Assembly (NCBI GenBank): GCA_936924635.1
Contig: CAKZHP010000017.1
Coordinates: forward strand, 1 to 8,511
Direction: 5' to 3'
DNA: 8,511 bases
Source: an uncultured Propionibacteriaceae bacterium
GTDB taxonomy: Bacteria; Actinomycetota; Actinomycetes; Propionibacteriales; Propionibacteriaceae
Below, in pieces: positions 1 through 7,317 of this stretch. A program made the translations under genes and the position numbers. Every line of letters begins with the position of its first letter. Positions within the stretch are counted from its first letter, which is position 1. The notes below the pieces were generated by a model. It saw only the letters and a list, made by a program, of their open reading frames with translations. It had not been told where the DNA came from and searched no databases.

Positions 1-59
1 GGCGGGGCGGCCGGCAGTGCCGGCGGGGCGGCCGCCGGCGCGGGCTCGGTCAGGGTCAT
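1..59 (-). CDS. Start of the gene downstream of MoxR, probably a DUF58 protein (3' partial)
   Basis: The ATG at 59-57 overlaps the MoxR stop in the arrangement ATGA, and the frame stays open to the window edge. GGAG at 74-71 lies 11 bases upstream. Only about 19 residues are visible (MTLTEPAPAAAPPALPAAP), an Ala/Pro-rich N-terminus with no diagnostic motif. The identity rests on context: the gene directly after a MoxR ATPase is very often a DUF58 (VWA-like) protein, frequently coupled in this way. Another co-operonic membrane protein cannot be excluded. Confidence 0.55.
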   Translation of the reverse strand, partial: MTLTEPAPAAAPPALPAAP

Positions 60-1027
60 GCAGTCGCACGCTCCGTCGGCGGCTGCACGGAGCCGATCAC
101 CTGGGCCATCACGTCGACCGCGGAGACGCCGTTGAACTCCGACTCGGGGTCGAGGATCAGGCGGTGCGACAGGCACGGGATGGCGAGGATCTTGACGTCG
201 TCGGGCACCACGTAGTGACGGCCCAGCGACGCGGCCCAGACCCGGCTCGTACGGACCAGGGCCAGCGCACCGCGTACGGACACGCCCAGCCGCACGTCGT
301 CGGCCGTGCGGGTCGCCTCGGCCAGACGGGCCACGTAGTCCAGCACCGACGGCTCGACATGCACCGACTGGCCCAGCTGGGCCATCTCGGCCAAGGCCTG
401 GGTGGTGATCACCGGCGGGAGCTCGGCCGACTGCGGGCGCGACCCGCCCGTGGTGAGGATGCGAAGCGTGGCCGCACGGTCGGGGTAGCCGAGCGAGGTC
501 TTCATGAGGAACCGGTCCAGCTGGGCCTCGGGCAGCCGGTACGTACCGGCCTGCTCGATGGGGTTCTGGGTGGCGATCACCATGAACGGGCTGCCCACGT
601 CGTGCGAGACGCCGTCGACGGTGACCCGCTGCTCCTCCATCACCTCCAGCAGCGCCGACTGCGTCTTGGGCGAGGCGCGGTTGATCTCGTCGGCCAGCAC
701 GATCGAGGCGAAGATGGGCCCGCGGTGGAACTCGAAGGAGCTCGTCTTCTGGTCGTAGATGGTGACGCCGGTCACGTCGCTCGGCAGCAGGTCGGGCGTG
801 AACTGGATGCGGGTGTGGGTGCCCTGCACCGTCTGCGCGAGGGACCGGGCGAGCGTGGTCTTGCCCGTGCCCGGGTAGTCCTCCAGCAGCAGGTGCCCCT
901 CTGCCAGCATGCAGGTGACGGCCAGCCGGATCGCCTCGGTCTTGCCGAGGATCGACCGCTCGACGTTGCGGACGACCGACGCGAACGTGTCGGAGAACCA
1001 GCGGGCCTGGTCAGGCGTCATGGCCAT
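56..1027 (-). CDS. MoxR-family AAA+ ATPase
   Basis: A cytoplasmic AAA+ ATPase of the MoxR family (AAA_3 type), 323 residues, the usual family length. MoxR proteins act as chaperone-like remodellers, often with VWA or DUF58 partners. Core motifs are intact: Walker A GTGKTT at 53-58 (K56, T57), Walker B LADEIN at 111-116 (D113, E114), sensor 1 TQNP at 153-156, the RLPEAQLDRF arginine-finger region at 164-173, and sensor 2 SVRGA at 250-254 in the C-terminal lid. It should therefore be catalytically competent. ATG at 1027 is chosen: AGAGGA (1045-1040) lies 12 bases upstream, rather far. A second in-frame ATG two codons later (1021) is possible. It starts 20 bases after the giant gene's stop, and its TGA overlaps the next gene's ATG (ATGA, 59-56), indicating co-transcription and translational coupling. 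The actual substrate is unknown. Confidence 0.95.
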   Translation of the reverse strand: MAMTPDQARWFSDTFASVVRNVERSILGKTEAIRLAVTCMLAEGHLLLEDYPGTGKTTLARSLAQTVQGTHTRIQFTPDLLPSDVTGVTIYDQKTSSFEFHRGPIFASIVLADEINRASPKTQSALLEVMEEQRVTVDGVSHDVGSPFMVIATQNPIEQAGTYRLPEAQLDRFLMKTSLGYPDRAATLRILTTGGSRPQSAELPPVITTQALAEMAQLGQSVHVEPSVLDYVARLAEATRTADDVRLGVSVRGALALVRTSRVWAASLGRHYVVPDDVKILAIPCLSHRLILDPESEFNGVSAVDVMAQVIGSVQPPTERATA

Positions 1028-1047
1028 GGGTGCGGGAGTTCCTCTCG

Positions 1048-4000
1048 TCAGGGATGGGTGTAGGTGGTCGTGAAGCTGCCGCCGGCCTTGGTGTGGACCT
1101 CCACGGTCACGGCGCTTCCCGGCGCGGGCTGCTTGGTGAGCGGGATCGTGGTCTCGAACCGGTAGCCGGGCGGGGTCTGCTTGTCGGTCTTGGCGTTCGC
1201 GGACCCCAGGGACTCCATCGCGGTGGAGCCTGCCACGGTGCCCTTGACCTCGAACTTCGCCTCGTCGGACCCGGCGTAGTTCAGCACGACCGTGGTCGCC
1301 GACCCGGCACCGGTCGCCGTGATCACCGGCTGCACCGGGACCTTCGCCTCGTCGCTCACGAAGCGGTTCGGCCTCGCGTCACGCTCGGCGACCGCGCGGA
1401 CGACGCCACCGCCCTTGGGGAACTTCACCCAGGCGGTCTGGTCGAGGGAGATCGGGTGCTTCTTCCCCTCGGCGTCGTAGTAGTAGTAGTAGAAGTCCCT
1501 GTCGGAGCCGCCGTTGCCGTTCTGCGGCCCCCCCACCTTGACCTCCATGTCGAAGCTGCCGTCGGGGTACACGGTGCCGCGCGTCACCAGCGTCACCGTG
1601 GGCGGGCCCGGCCTGCCGTAGGGGGTGACCTGGTCCGAGTCGACGAACGCCCCGTCCTTGCGGACTCCGTTGTTCAGGGCCGACGGCCGCGCCCAGACGT
1701 AGTACCGGGCGTTCATGTCGTTCGCCTCGTTGGTGGCCACCGTGGCGGACAGTCCCCCGTCCGCCTTGTTCGGCGCCAGCGTCACCGTGTTCACGGGCTG
1801 CTCGCGGCCGGCACGGAAGACCCGCACCTCCCACGAGGTCACCGGTGCTCCGGCGCTCACCGCGTCCACGTCGACCTGGACCGCCGCGTCGCGCTCCTCG
1901 ATCCTCGGCCTGTCCTTCACCTGGGGGGCACCGAAGGTACGGACCGGGCCGACCCGGGTCGGCGGCTCCGACGCCCCGGCCACGTTCACGGCCCGTACGA
2001 ACGCGTAGTAGTCGGTGCCGTTGGTGGCGGGGAACTCCTGGCGGCCGAGGCTGCCGGCCTTCATCACGCCCGACGGTGTCGCGTTGAGCCCGACGCCCGT
2101 GTCCGGGGTGACGTAGATCCAGTACTCGGTGACCTCGGCACCACCGTTCTGCGACGGCGGGGTGGGGTCGAAGTCGACCACCAGCTTGCCGCCGTTCGCG
2201 TCGCCGGCGTCCAGCGCCCTCACGGCGGGCGGCGACTTCGGCGGCTCCGACGGGGTGCCCGAGGCCGCGTCCGAGACGTCCGAGGTGCCGGCCGCGTTGC
2301 TGGCCGCGACCCGGAAGGCGTACGACTGCCCGTTGGTCAGCCCGGGCCAGTCGATCGTCGTCGTGGTGCGCGGCAGGGTCTTCGTGTCGCCACCGACCAG
2401 GGAGAGGGTGAAGTCGGTGATCTCGGTGCCGCGGTTCGTCGGCGGCTCCCAGGTGATCCGCAGCTTGCCGCCCTCACGGCCGGGCACCCGCTCGACGCGT
2501 GGCGCGGCGGGCTTGTCGGGGCGCACGTTCGGCATCATCTCCGCCGAGGCCGGCGAGGGGTCGCTCGCGCCCAGCTGGTTGATGGCGACCGCCGTCACCG
2601 TGTACTTCACGCCGTTGCGCAACCCCGTCAGGGTGCAGGTGGTGGTGGGGCAGTCGACCGACCCACCGCTGCCGTCGGAGCCGCGGGCCGTCATCACGTA
2701 CTTCTGGATCGCCAGCCCGTTGTCGAGCGAGGAGGTCCAGGTCGCCGACAGCGTCTGGTCGCCGACCGCCGTCTGCCGAGGAGCACCCGGCGGGGACGGA
2801 CGCCCGCGGACGGTGAGCACCAGCCGCCCGTCGACGTTGCGCTCGGGGTCCTTCGTCGCGTCCATGACCGTGTAGCGGATGCGGACGGTGCCCACGAAGT
2901 CCTTCGCCGGCGTCACCGTGATGACGCTGCCGTTCACCTTGACGTCGCTCACGCTCCCCGCCTCGACCGCGGTGCCCACGATGGTGAGCGGGCCGCCGAG
3001 CGCGGTGGAGTCGTTGGCCAGCACGTCCTTGCTCGTCGCCTGACCCTGGTTCGCGTCGCCGACCAGGTCGTCGCCCGTGACCGTCCGGGGCTTGGTGGTG
3101 GCGAGCACGACGACGGTCACGGTCACCGTGCTGTGCGACCCGCGGACGTCGGTCACGGTGCCCTGCAGGGTCACCCGGGTGCCCTTCGGCACGGCGATGT
3201 CGGCCGAGGCCGTGACGATCGGGCCCTGGGTGCTGACGCGGACGCCGGCCGGCATGGGGGTGGTCGGCGTGAAGGCGCCGAACGTGAACGCGTCACCCTG
3301 CCGGTCGACCACGTACGCCTCGAGGTTCTGCTGCGCGGCCGGGTCACCGGCACCCACCCTGATCTCGATCGGCGGCGAGGAGGGAGGCGTGTTGACCTCC
3401 ACACCCTTGCCGTTGTTCTTCTCGTCCCCTGGCTTCACCGGGCGCGGCAGCACGTTGATCGGGATGGTGACCGTCGCCGACCTGGCCTCGGCGATGTCCA
3501 CCTCTTCGACCACCTCGAAGGTGATCGCCGCCGGGCCCACGTCGGTCAGCGACGGCTTGTACACGACCTCGTACGGGGAGAGGCGGACGCCCTGGCCGGG
3601 GGCACCGATCACGCGGTCGGCCGAGCTGACCTGGACCTTCCGGGCCTGGGTGCCCTGCACGTACTCGCCGACGTTGATCCGCAGCTCGTCGCCGGCGGTG
3701 ACCTGGAGCACCACCGAGGGGTCCTTGAGCGTCGGCACCACGTCGGAGCGCCCCGGCACCATCACGAACCCGTACGAGACCAGCCCGTCGCCGTCGGTCA
3801 CCTGGTAGCGCAGCACCCGCAGGCGGTCTCCGATCGGCACCCGCAGCTGTGGCCCGCTCGGCGTCTGCTCGACGGTCGCCGCAGGCAGCCCGCCCGTGTC
3901 GTACGTCGGGATCGACAGCCGCAGGTCGGAGCGGGGGCCGTCGGGGTCGTAGTCGTTCGCGAGCACCGGCACGTCGACCACGTCGCGGTTGAAGACCACC

Positions 4001-7000
4001 CGGGGGTCGACCATGTCGTCGGTGGTGACCGGGGCCTGGAGCGGAGCCTCCGGGTCGCTCACGACCGTGATGTTGCCGGTGGCGCGGGCGCCCCGGCTGT
4101 CCTGGATCACATAGGTGCCGAACTCGGTCTTCTTCTCGTTCGGGACCGCGATCTCGACCGCCACGTCGTCGACGACCTTCGCGGGCATCGGCATCGAGAG
4201 GTTCGGGCTGGGGCCCCAGGTGACCCGGTCGCCGTCGATGTCGTAGTCGTTGGCCATCGGCCGCAGGTAGGCGGTGCGTCCCGGCCGGGTGACCACCCGG
4301 TCGTCGACGGCGGTGGGGTCGGCGTTCTTCTCGGCGGCGGGGACCACCCCGACCCGGATCTCGGCGACCGCGCGGGCGCCCAGGCCGTCGGTGACGGCGT
4401 ACGAGAACGCGTCGGTGCCCTGCATGCCGGGGAGCGCCTCGTAGTCGATCCACGACGATCCCACCGACACCACGCGGCCCAGCCGCGGGCCCGTGCTCAG
4501 CCCCAGCAGCCGGACGGTGTCGCCGTCGGGGTCGACGTTCTGCAGCGGGATCGTCACCCGGGTGCGGGTGCCGGCGATGGCGCGGCCGACGACCAGCTGC
4601 GGGCGGGGAGGCTGGTTGCCGATGTCGGGCGAGACGACGGTGAAGCGCACCTGCGCCGATGCCGTGCGGCCCAGGCTGTCGCGCACCTGGTAGGTCGCCG
4701 TGGCGACGCCGGGCACCGAGGGCGCCACGAACCGGATCGTCTCCCGGTCGACCCAGGCCGTGCTCGGCGCGTCGACCAGCTTCGGGTCGAGCGTCAGGTC
4801 CAGACCCACCGGGGAGTAGTCGTTGGCCAGCGGCCGCACCGTGACGGCGTCCCCGACCCGTACGTTCACCTCGTCGCGCGCCGCGACCGGCCGCACCTCG
4901 CCGACCGGGTTCGTCGGGATCACGGTGATGCTGCCGGTGACGCCCGGGTGGTAGCCGTCGCTGACCACGTAGCGGAGCGTGACCGGGGTGCTGCCGGCCG
5001 TGAGCTCCTTGATCACCAGCAGGTGGCGGTCCCGCATCTCGACCGACAGCCCCTCGGTGGTGAAGGACTGCAGCACCAGCACGTCGCCGTCAGGGTCCTC
5101 GTCGTTCAGCAGCGGGTCGATGGTGACGCTGCCGCCGTGCGTGAGCAGGGCGATGTCGCGAGCGGCCACCGGCGGCTGGTTCTGCCGGGAGCGGTCGATC
5201 ACGTCGATGCGCACCAACCCGTACGAGGTCGGGCCGTTCGTCACCTTGTAGCCGACGTAGTACGTGCCGGGGAGCTGAGCCTTGAACCGGAAGCTGCGGG
5301 CCTGGTAGTCGACGGTCCGGGTGGCGTTCTTCGGCCCCATGGGCTCGTCGACCGTGGCGAGGGAGAGGTTCGCGCCCACGTCGTTGAGCAGGGGCTTCAC
5401 CTCGATCTCCTTGTCGACCGCGGCGGTGTAGAAGTCGCCGTTGGCGACCGGGGGCACCTCCTGCGGCTTGCGCACGTCGACGGTCAGCACGCCGACCTCG
5501 CTCAGGACCCCGTCACTGACCTCCACCTGGATCGTCTTGACCCCCAGCGACTTGTTGACGTCGGTGAAGGTGACGGTGCCGTCGGGGGTGAAGGTCACCT
5601 CATCGTCACCCTTGGTCAGCATGGTGGCGCTCTTCAGGAAGAGGTCGTCCCCTTCGTTGTCGCGCCAGTCCAGGAGCGTACGGATCTGGGTCTGCTGGCC
5701 GGCCGCGACGAGCACAGGGTCCTGCCGGAGCTGACGTGGCGGGGTGTTGTCGGCCTGCTGGTCGTGCGGCTTCAGCGTGAGCGACACCCGTGCCGTGTCA
5801 GAGCCTCCCCGTCCGTCGGAGATCGTGTACTGGAACGACCTCGAACCCGTCTGGCCCGGGGCCACCGTGACCTGCAGCCCCGTTCCGCCTCGGACCACGG
5901 AGAGGGTGACGCCCGCCCCGGCCTCGGCAGGCGCCGCGATCGTCAGGACGTCGCCGTCAGGGTCGGAGTCGTTGTCCAGCACCGGGAGGTAGGTCGATGC
6001 GCCGTCGCGCGCCATCAGCTGGTCGTCCGTGGCCGTCGGCGGCCGGTTGGGGGTGCTGCGGTCGGCGTTGACCTTGATGGGGTCGCGGTCGGGGTTCTGC
6101 TCCTTGGTGGTGGTCTCCTTCGGCGCCGCCCGGTCCCACTCGGTGATCTTGCGCATGCCGTCGGCGACGAGCCAGATGGTCCCGGTGACCGAGTCGTTGA
6201 GGATCACGGTGTCGCGATTGACGCGCAGGGTGGCCTCGGCCGACGGGGGCAGGTCGGGGATCGTCTGCACGCTGGCGTCCTTGCCGGGGCAGACCGTGGC
6301 GAGCTGGGCGCCGGTGACCCCGTACGCACAGTCACCGACGACCACCGGACGCTGCGCGGTCCCCTGCTGGGTCTTGGCGAGCGACCGGGTCTCCTTGGGC
6401 GCGACGCCGATCATGCCCTGCGGCGTGCCGACGAGCGCCCCGAGCTTGCCGTCGAGGAGCCGGCTGGCCGGGATCGGCGCGGCGAGGTGCGACTTGGCGA
6501 GGATCAGGTGTTCCCGCGGCTTGTCGAGGCCCTCGAACCAGATCAGCTGCTTGGTGCGGTCGAGCACCACGGCCTTCTCACCGACCGCGCTGAGCTCCAC
6601 GTCGGCGACGGTGGGGTCGAGCTGCAGGGGTACGGGGACGACGGTGCCGTCGAGACGCACCAGCTCGGAGCGCGTGAGCGACAGGCCGATCAGGCGGCCC
6701 GACGTGGTGACCGTGGCCAGGGCGTTCTCGCCCAGGTCGAGCTGCGCCTTCTCCTTGGTGAAGTCGCGGCCGAGCATCTCGCCGGCCTCGCCGAACCACA
6801 CGGAGCCGTTGGTGCGGCTGATGACCGCCAGCTTGCCGGCGTTGAGCGCCAGGTCACCGGCCGAGGGCAGGGCGACGACGCCACTGACCAGGCCGGTCGC
6901 CGGGTCGAAGGACTGCACCTGGTTCGAGGTGGTGCCTCGCACGATGACGGTGCGGCCCTCCTGCAGCACGTCGACGTTGCGGTCGGCGAGGCGGGTCGCC

Positions 7001-7218
7001 GAGGAGAGGTCCTTGATCGACGTGTTGACGGTGCCCAGCAGGGCGCCGTCCTGCTTCACGGCGTAGACGGTGCCGTCGTGGAGCCGCACGTCGGCCACCG
7101 AGAGACCCGGGACCAGCACGGCCGACACGACCAGGGCCAGGGCGAGCAGGCCGACGAGGGCACCCGCCCAGGTGCGGCGCACGATCCTGGGGGCCCGCAC
7201 CAGTGCCCGACGCGCCAC
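1048..7218 (-). CDS. Giant single-pass membrane protein: propeller-like region plus tandem Ig-like (cadherin/Big-type) and FN3 modules
   Basis: Probable cell-surface protein of 2056 residues, function unknown. Residues 1-15 are a basic cytoplasmic tail. Residues 16-39 form one hydrophobic helix (signal anchor). Residues 44-362 are beta-rich, with recurring short V/W-containing strands resembling a propeller (C297 and C310 could pair). Residues 363-390 are a charged linker. Eleven Ig/cadherin-like modules then begin near 391, 491, 588, 680, 776, 868, 965, 1062, 1160, 1274 and 1376. Several carry Asp-rich NDxDPDGD-type loops (near 415, 705, 894, 990, 1088) like calcium-binding sites. FN3 or FN3-like modules begin near 1473, 1566, 1658, 1763, 1868 and 1962. 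The first two are textbook FN3 (W1494, W1590, NG-x-x-Y). There is no LPxTG motif or C-terminal membrane segment, so the N-terminal helix is the only visible anchor. The GTG at 7257 would add 13 codons, but the RBS and codon use favour 7218. Stop TGA at 1050-1048. MoxR follows after 20 bases. Confidence 0.9.
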   Translation of the reverse strand: MARRALVRAPRIVRRTWAGALVGLLALALVVSAVLVPGLSVADVRLHDGTVYAVKQDGALLGTVNTSIKDLSSATRLADRNVDVLQEGRTVIVRGTTSNQVQSFDPATGLVSGVVALPSAGDLALNAGKLAVISRTNGSVWFGEAGEMLGRDFTKEKAQLDLGENALATVTTSGRLIGLSLTRSELVRLDGTVVPVPLQLDPTVADVELSAVGEKAVVLDRTKQLIWFEGLDKPREHLILAKSHLAAPIPASRLLDGKLGALVGTPQGMIGVAPKETRSLAKTQQGTAQRPVVVGDCAYGVTGAQLATVCPGKDASVQTIPDLPPSAEATLRVNRDTVILNDSVTGTIWLVADGMRKITEWDRAAPKETTTKEQNPDRDPIKVNADRSTPNRPPTATDDQLMARDGASTYLPVLDNDSDPDGDVLTIAAPAEAGAGVTLSVVRGGTGLQVTVAPGQTGSRSFQYTISDGRGGSDTARVSLTLKPHDQQADNTPPRQLRQDPVLVAAGQQTQIRTLLDWRDNEGDDLFLKSATMLTKGDDEVTFTPDGTVTFTDVNKSLGVKTIQVEVSDGVLSEVGVLTVDVRKPQEVPPVANGDFYTAAVDKEIEVKPLLNDVGANLSLATVDEPMGPKNATRTVDYQARSFRFKAQLPGTYYVGYKVTNGPTSYGLVRIDVIDRSRQNQPPVAARDIALLTHGGSVTIDPLLNDEDPDGDVLVLQSFTTEGLSVEMRDRHLLVIKELTAGSTPVTLRYVVSDGYHPGVTGSITVIPTNPVGEVRPVAARDEVNVRVGDAVTVRPLANDYSPVGLDLTLDPKLVDAPSTAWVDRETIRFVAPSVPGVATATYQVRDSLGRTASAQVRFTVVSPDIGNQPPRPQLVVGRAIAGTRTRVTIPLQNVDPDGDTVRLLGLSTGPRLGRVVSVGSSWIDYEALPGMQGTDAFSYAVTDGLGARAVAEIRVGVVPAAEKNADPTAVDDRVVTRPGRTAYLRPMANDYDIDGDRVTWGPSPNLSMPMPAKVVDDVAVEIAVPNEKKTEFGTYVIQDSRGARATGNITVVSDPEAPLQAPVTTDDMVDPRVVFNRDVVDVPVLANDYDPDGPRSDLRLSIPTYDTGGLPAATVEQTPSGPQLRVPIGDRLRVLRYQVTDGDGLVSYGFVMVPGRSDVVPTLKDPSVVLQVTAGDELRINVGEYVQGTQARKVQVSSADRVIGAPGQGVRLSPYEVVYKPSLTDVGPAAITFEVVEEVDIAEARSATVTIPINVLPRPVKPGDEKNNGKGVEVNTPPSSPPIEIRVGAGDPAAQQNLEAYVVDRQGDAFTFGAFTPTTPMPAGVRVSTQGPIVTASADIAVPKGTRVTLQGTVTDVRGSHSTVTVTVVVLATTKPRTVTGDDLVGDANQGQATSKDVLANDSTALGGPLTIVGTAVEAGSVSDVKVNGSVITVTPAKDFVGTVRIRYTVMDATKDPERNVDGRLVLTVRGRPSPPGAPRQTAVGDQTLSATWTSSLDNGLAIQKYVMTARGSDGSGGSVDCPTTTCTLTGLRNGVKYTVTAVAINQLGASDPSPASAEMMPNVRPDKPAAPRVERVPGREGGKLRITWEPPTNRGTEITDFTLSLVGGDTKTLPRTTTTIDWPGLTNGQSYAFRVAASNAAGTSDVSDAASGTPSEPPKSPPAVRALDAGDANGGKLVVDFDPTPPSQNGGAEVTEYWIYVTPDTGVGLNATPSGVMKAGSLGRQEFPATNGTDYYAFVRAVNVAGASEPPTRVGPVRTFGAPQVKDRPRIEERDAAVQVDVDAVSAGAPVTSWEVRVFRAGREQPVNTVTLAPNKADGGLSATVATNEANDMNARYYVWARPSALNNGVRKDGAFVDSDQVTPYGRPGPPTVTLVTRGTVYPDGSFDMEVKVGGPQNGNGGSDRDFYYYYYDAEGKKHPISLDQTAWVKFPKGGGVVRAVAERDARPNRFVSDEAKVPVQPVITATGAGSATTVVLNYAGSDEAKFEVKGTVAGSTAMESLGSANAKTDKQTPPGYRFETTIPLTKQPAPGSAVTVEVHTKAGGSFTTTYTHP
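1051..6048 (-). other. Array of about 17 beta-sandwich modules within the giant protein
   Basis: Module boundaries marked by Pro-rich starts such as NRPPTATDD, NQPPVAARD, NADPTAVDD and RPDKPAAP fall 92-114 residues apart, on average about 97. The array runs to the last residue of the protein. The eleven N-proximal modules have the bacterial Ig/cadherin pattern: PPxAxxD, then NDxDPDGD, then a Y-x-V-x-D-G end strand. The C-proximal modules switch to FN3 near the codons at 2802. The modules are diverged from one another at DNA level, so this is an old array and not a recent duplication. Confidence 0.75.
1477..1491 (-). repeat. Trinucleotide microsatellite: five consecutive TAC codons (penta-tyrosine)
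   Basis: The plus strand reads gta five times at 1477-1491, i.e. TAC x5 on the coding strand. It encodes Tyr1910-Tyr1914 of the giant protein in the fifth FN3-like module, preceded by DF and followed by DAEGKK. It is in frame, so slippage would add or remove tyrosines without breaking the gene. Confidence 0.9.
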
Positions 7219-7223
7219 CGCGA

Positions 7224-7231
7224 CCTCCTCC
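7224..7231 (-). promoter_or_regulatory. Strong ribosome binding site fixing the start of the giant gene at 7218
   Basis: The minus strand reads GGAGGAGG (7231-7224), a near-perfect Shine-Dalgarno, followed by a five-base spacer (TCGCG) and GTG at 7218-7216. The alternative GTG at 7257 has no comparable sequence in front of it. This site decides the start codon of the downstream gene. Confidence 0.8.
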
Positions 7232-7245
7232 ACCCCTGAGCGCAG

Positions 7246-7273
7246 CCGTAACCCCACGACGGCCGCCCGTCAA
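7246..7273 (-). promoter_or_regulatory. Weak candidate promoter for the giant gene
   Basis: On the minus strand TTGACG (7273-7268) is a good -35-like hexamer. Sixteen bases downstream lies TTACGG (7251-7246), a poor -10 match. A start about seven bases on would give a leader of about 20 nt ahead of the GTG at 7218 and would leave the GTG at 7257 untranscribed from this promoter. In GC-rich DNA such matches occur by chance, and transcription from upstream of the FHA gene is an equal possibility. Confidence 0.22.
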
Positions 7274-7317
7274 GTGTGACTCACGGGAGGGGTCGCGTCG
7301 AACTTGGACCTTTCGTG
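7258..7317. other. Short intergenic spacer between the FHA gene and the giant repeat-protein gene
   Basis: Sixty bases lie between the FHA stop and the first possible GTG of the next gene. The gap becomes 99 bases up to and including the first base of the preferred GTG at 7218. The spacer holds a 9-base palindrome with one central base (gtgactcac, 7276-7284) and a 5-bp inverted repeat (cccgt 7266-7270 with acggg 7283-7287). There is no U-tract, so it does not look like an intrinsic terminator, and read-through from the FHA gene is plausible. Confidence 0.5.

Noticed and set aside
1028..1047. Possible separate promoter or terminator between the giant gene and MoxR
   Set aside because: Only 20 bases are available, and they hold a modest Shine-Dalgarno and nothing resembling a hairpin or hexamers.
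17..1063. Plus-strand open frame opposite MoxR
   Set aside because: The minus strand encodes a complete AAA+ ATPase with all motifs; the plus frame is a GC-bias shadow.
1048..1100. C-terminal wall-sorting signal (LPxTG, hydrophobic helix, basic tail) on the giant protein
   Set aside because: The protein ends in an ordinary beta strand (SFTTTYTHP) with no hydrophobic segment or sorting motif.
3344..4453. Minus-strand 369-codon open frame inside the giant gene in another phase
   Set aside because: Arg/Gly/Pro-rich out-of-frame shadow; the giant gene's frame carries the Ig module pattern continuously through this region.
1030..7239. Plus-strand open frame of 2069 codons opposite the giant gene
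   Set aside because: It is the exact in-register complement of the minus-strand gene. Its translation is rich in Arg, His, Gly and Val without domain structure, it has no convincing RBS, and the minus frame shows clear TM, Ig and FN3 features.
7266..7287. Possible intrinsic terminator after the FHA gene
   Set aside because: The stem is only five base pairs with a 12-base loop, and no T-run follows on either strand.
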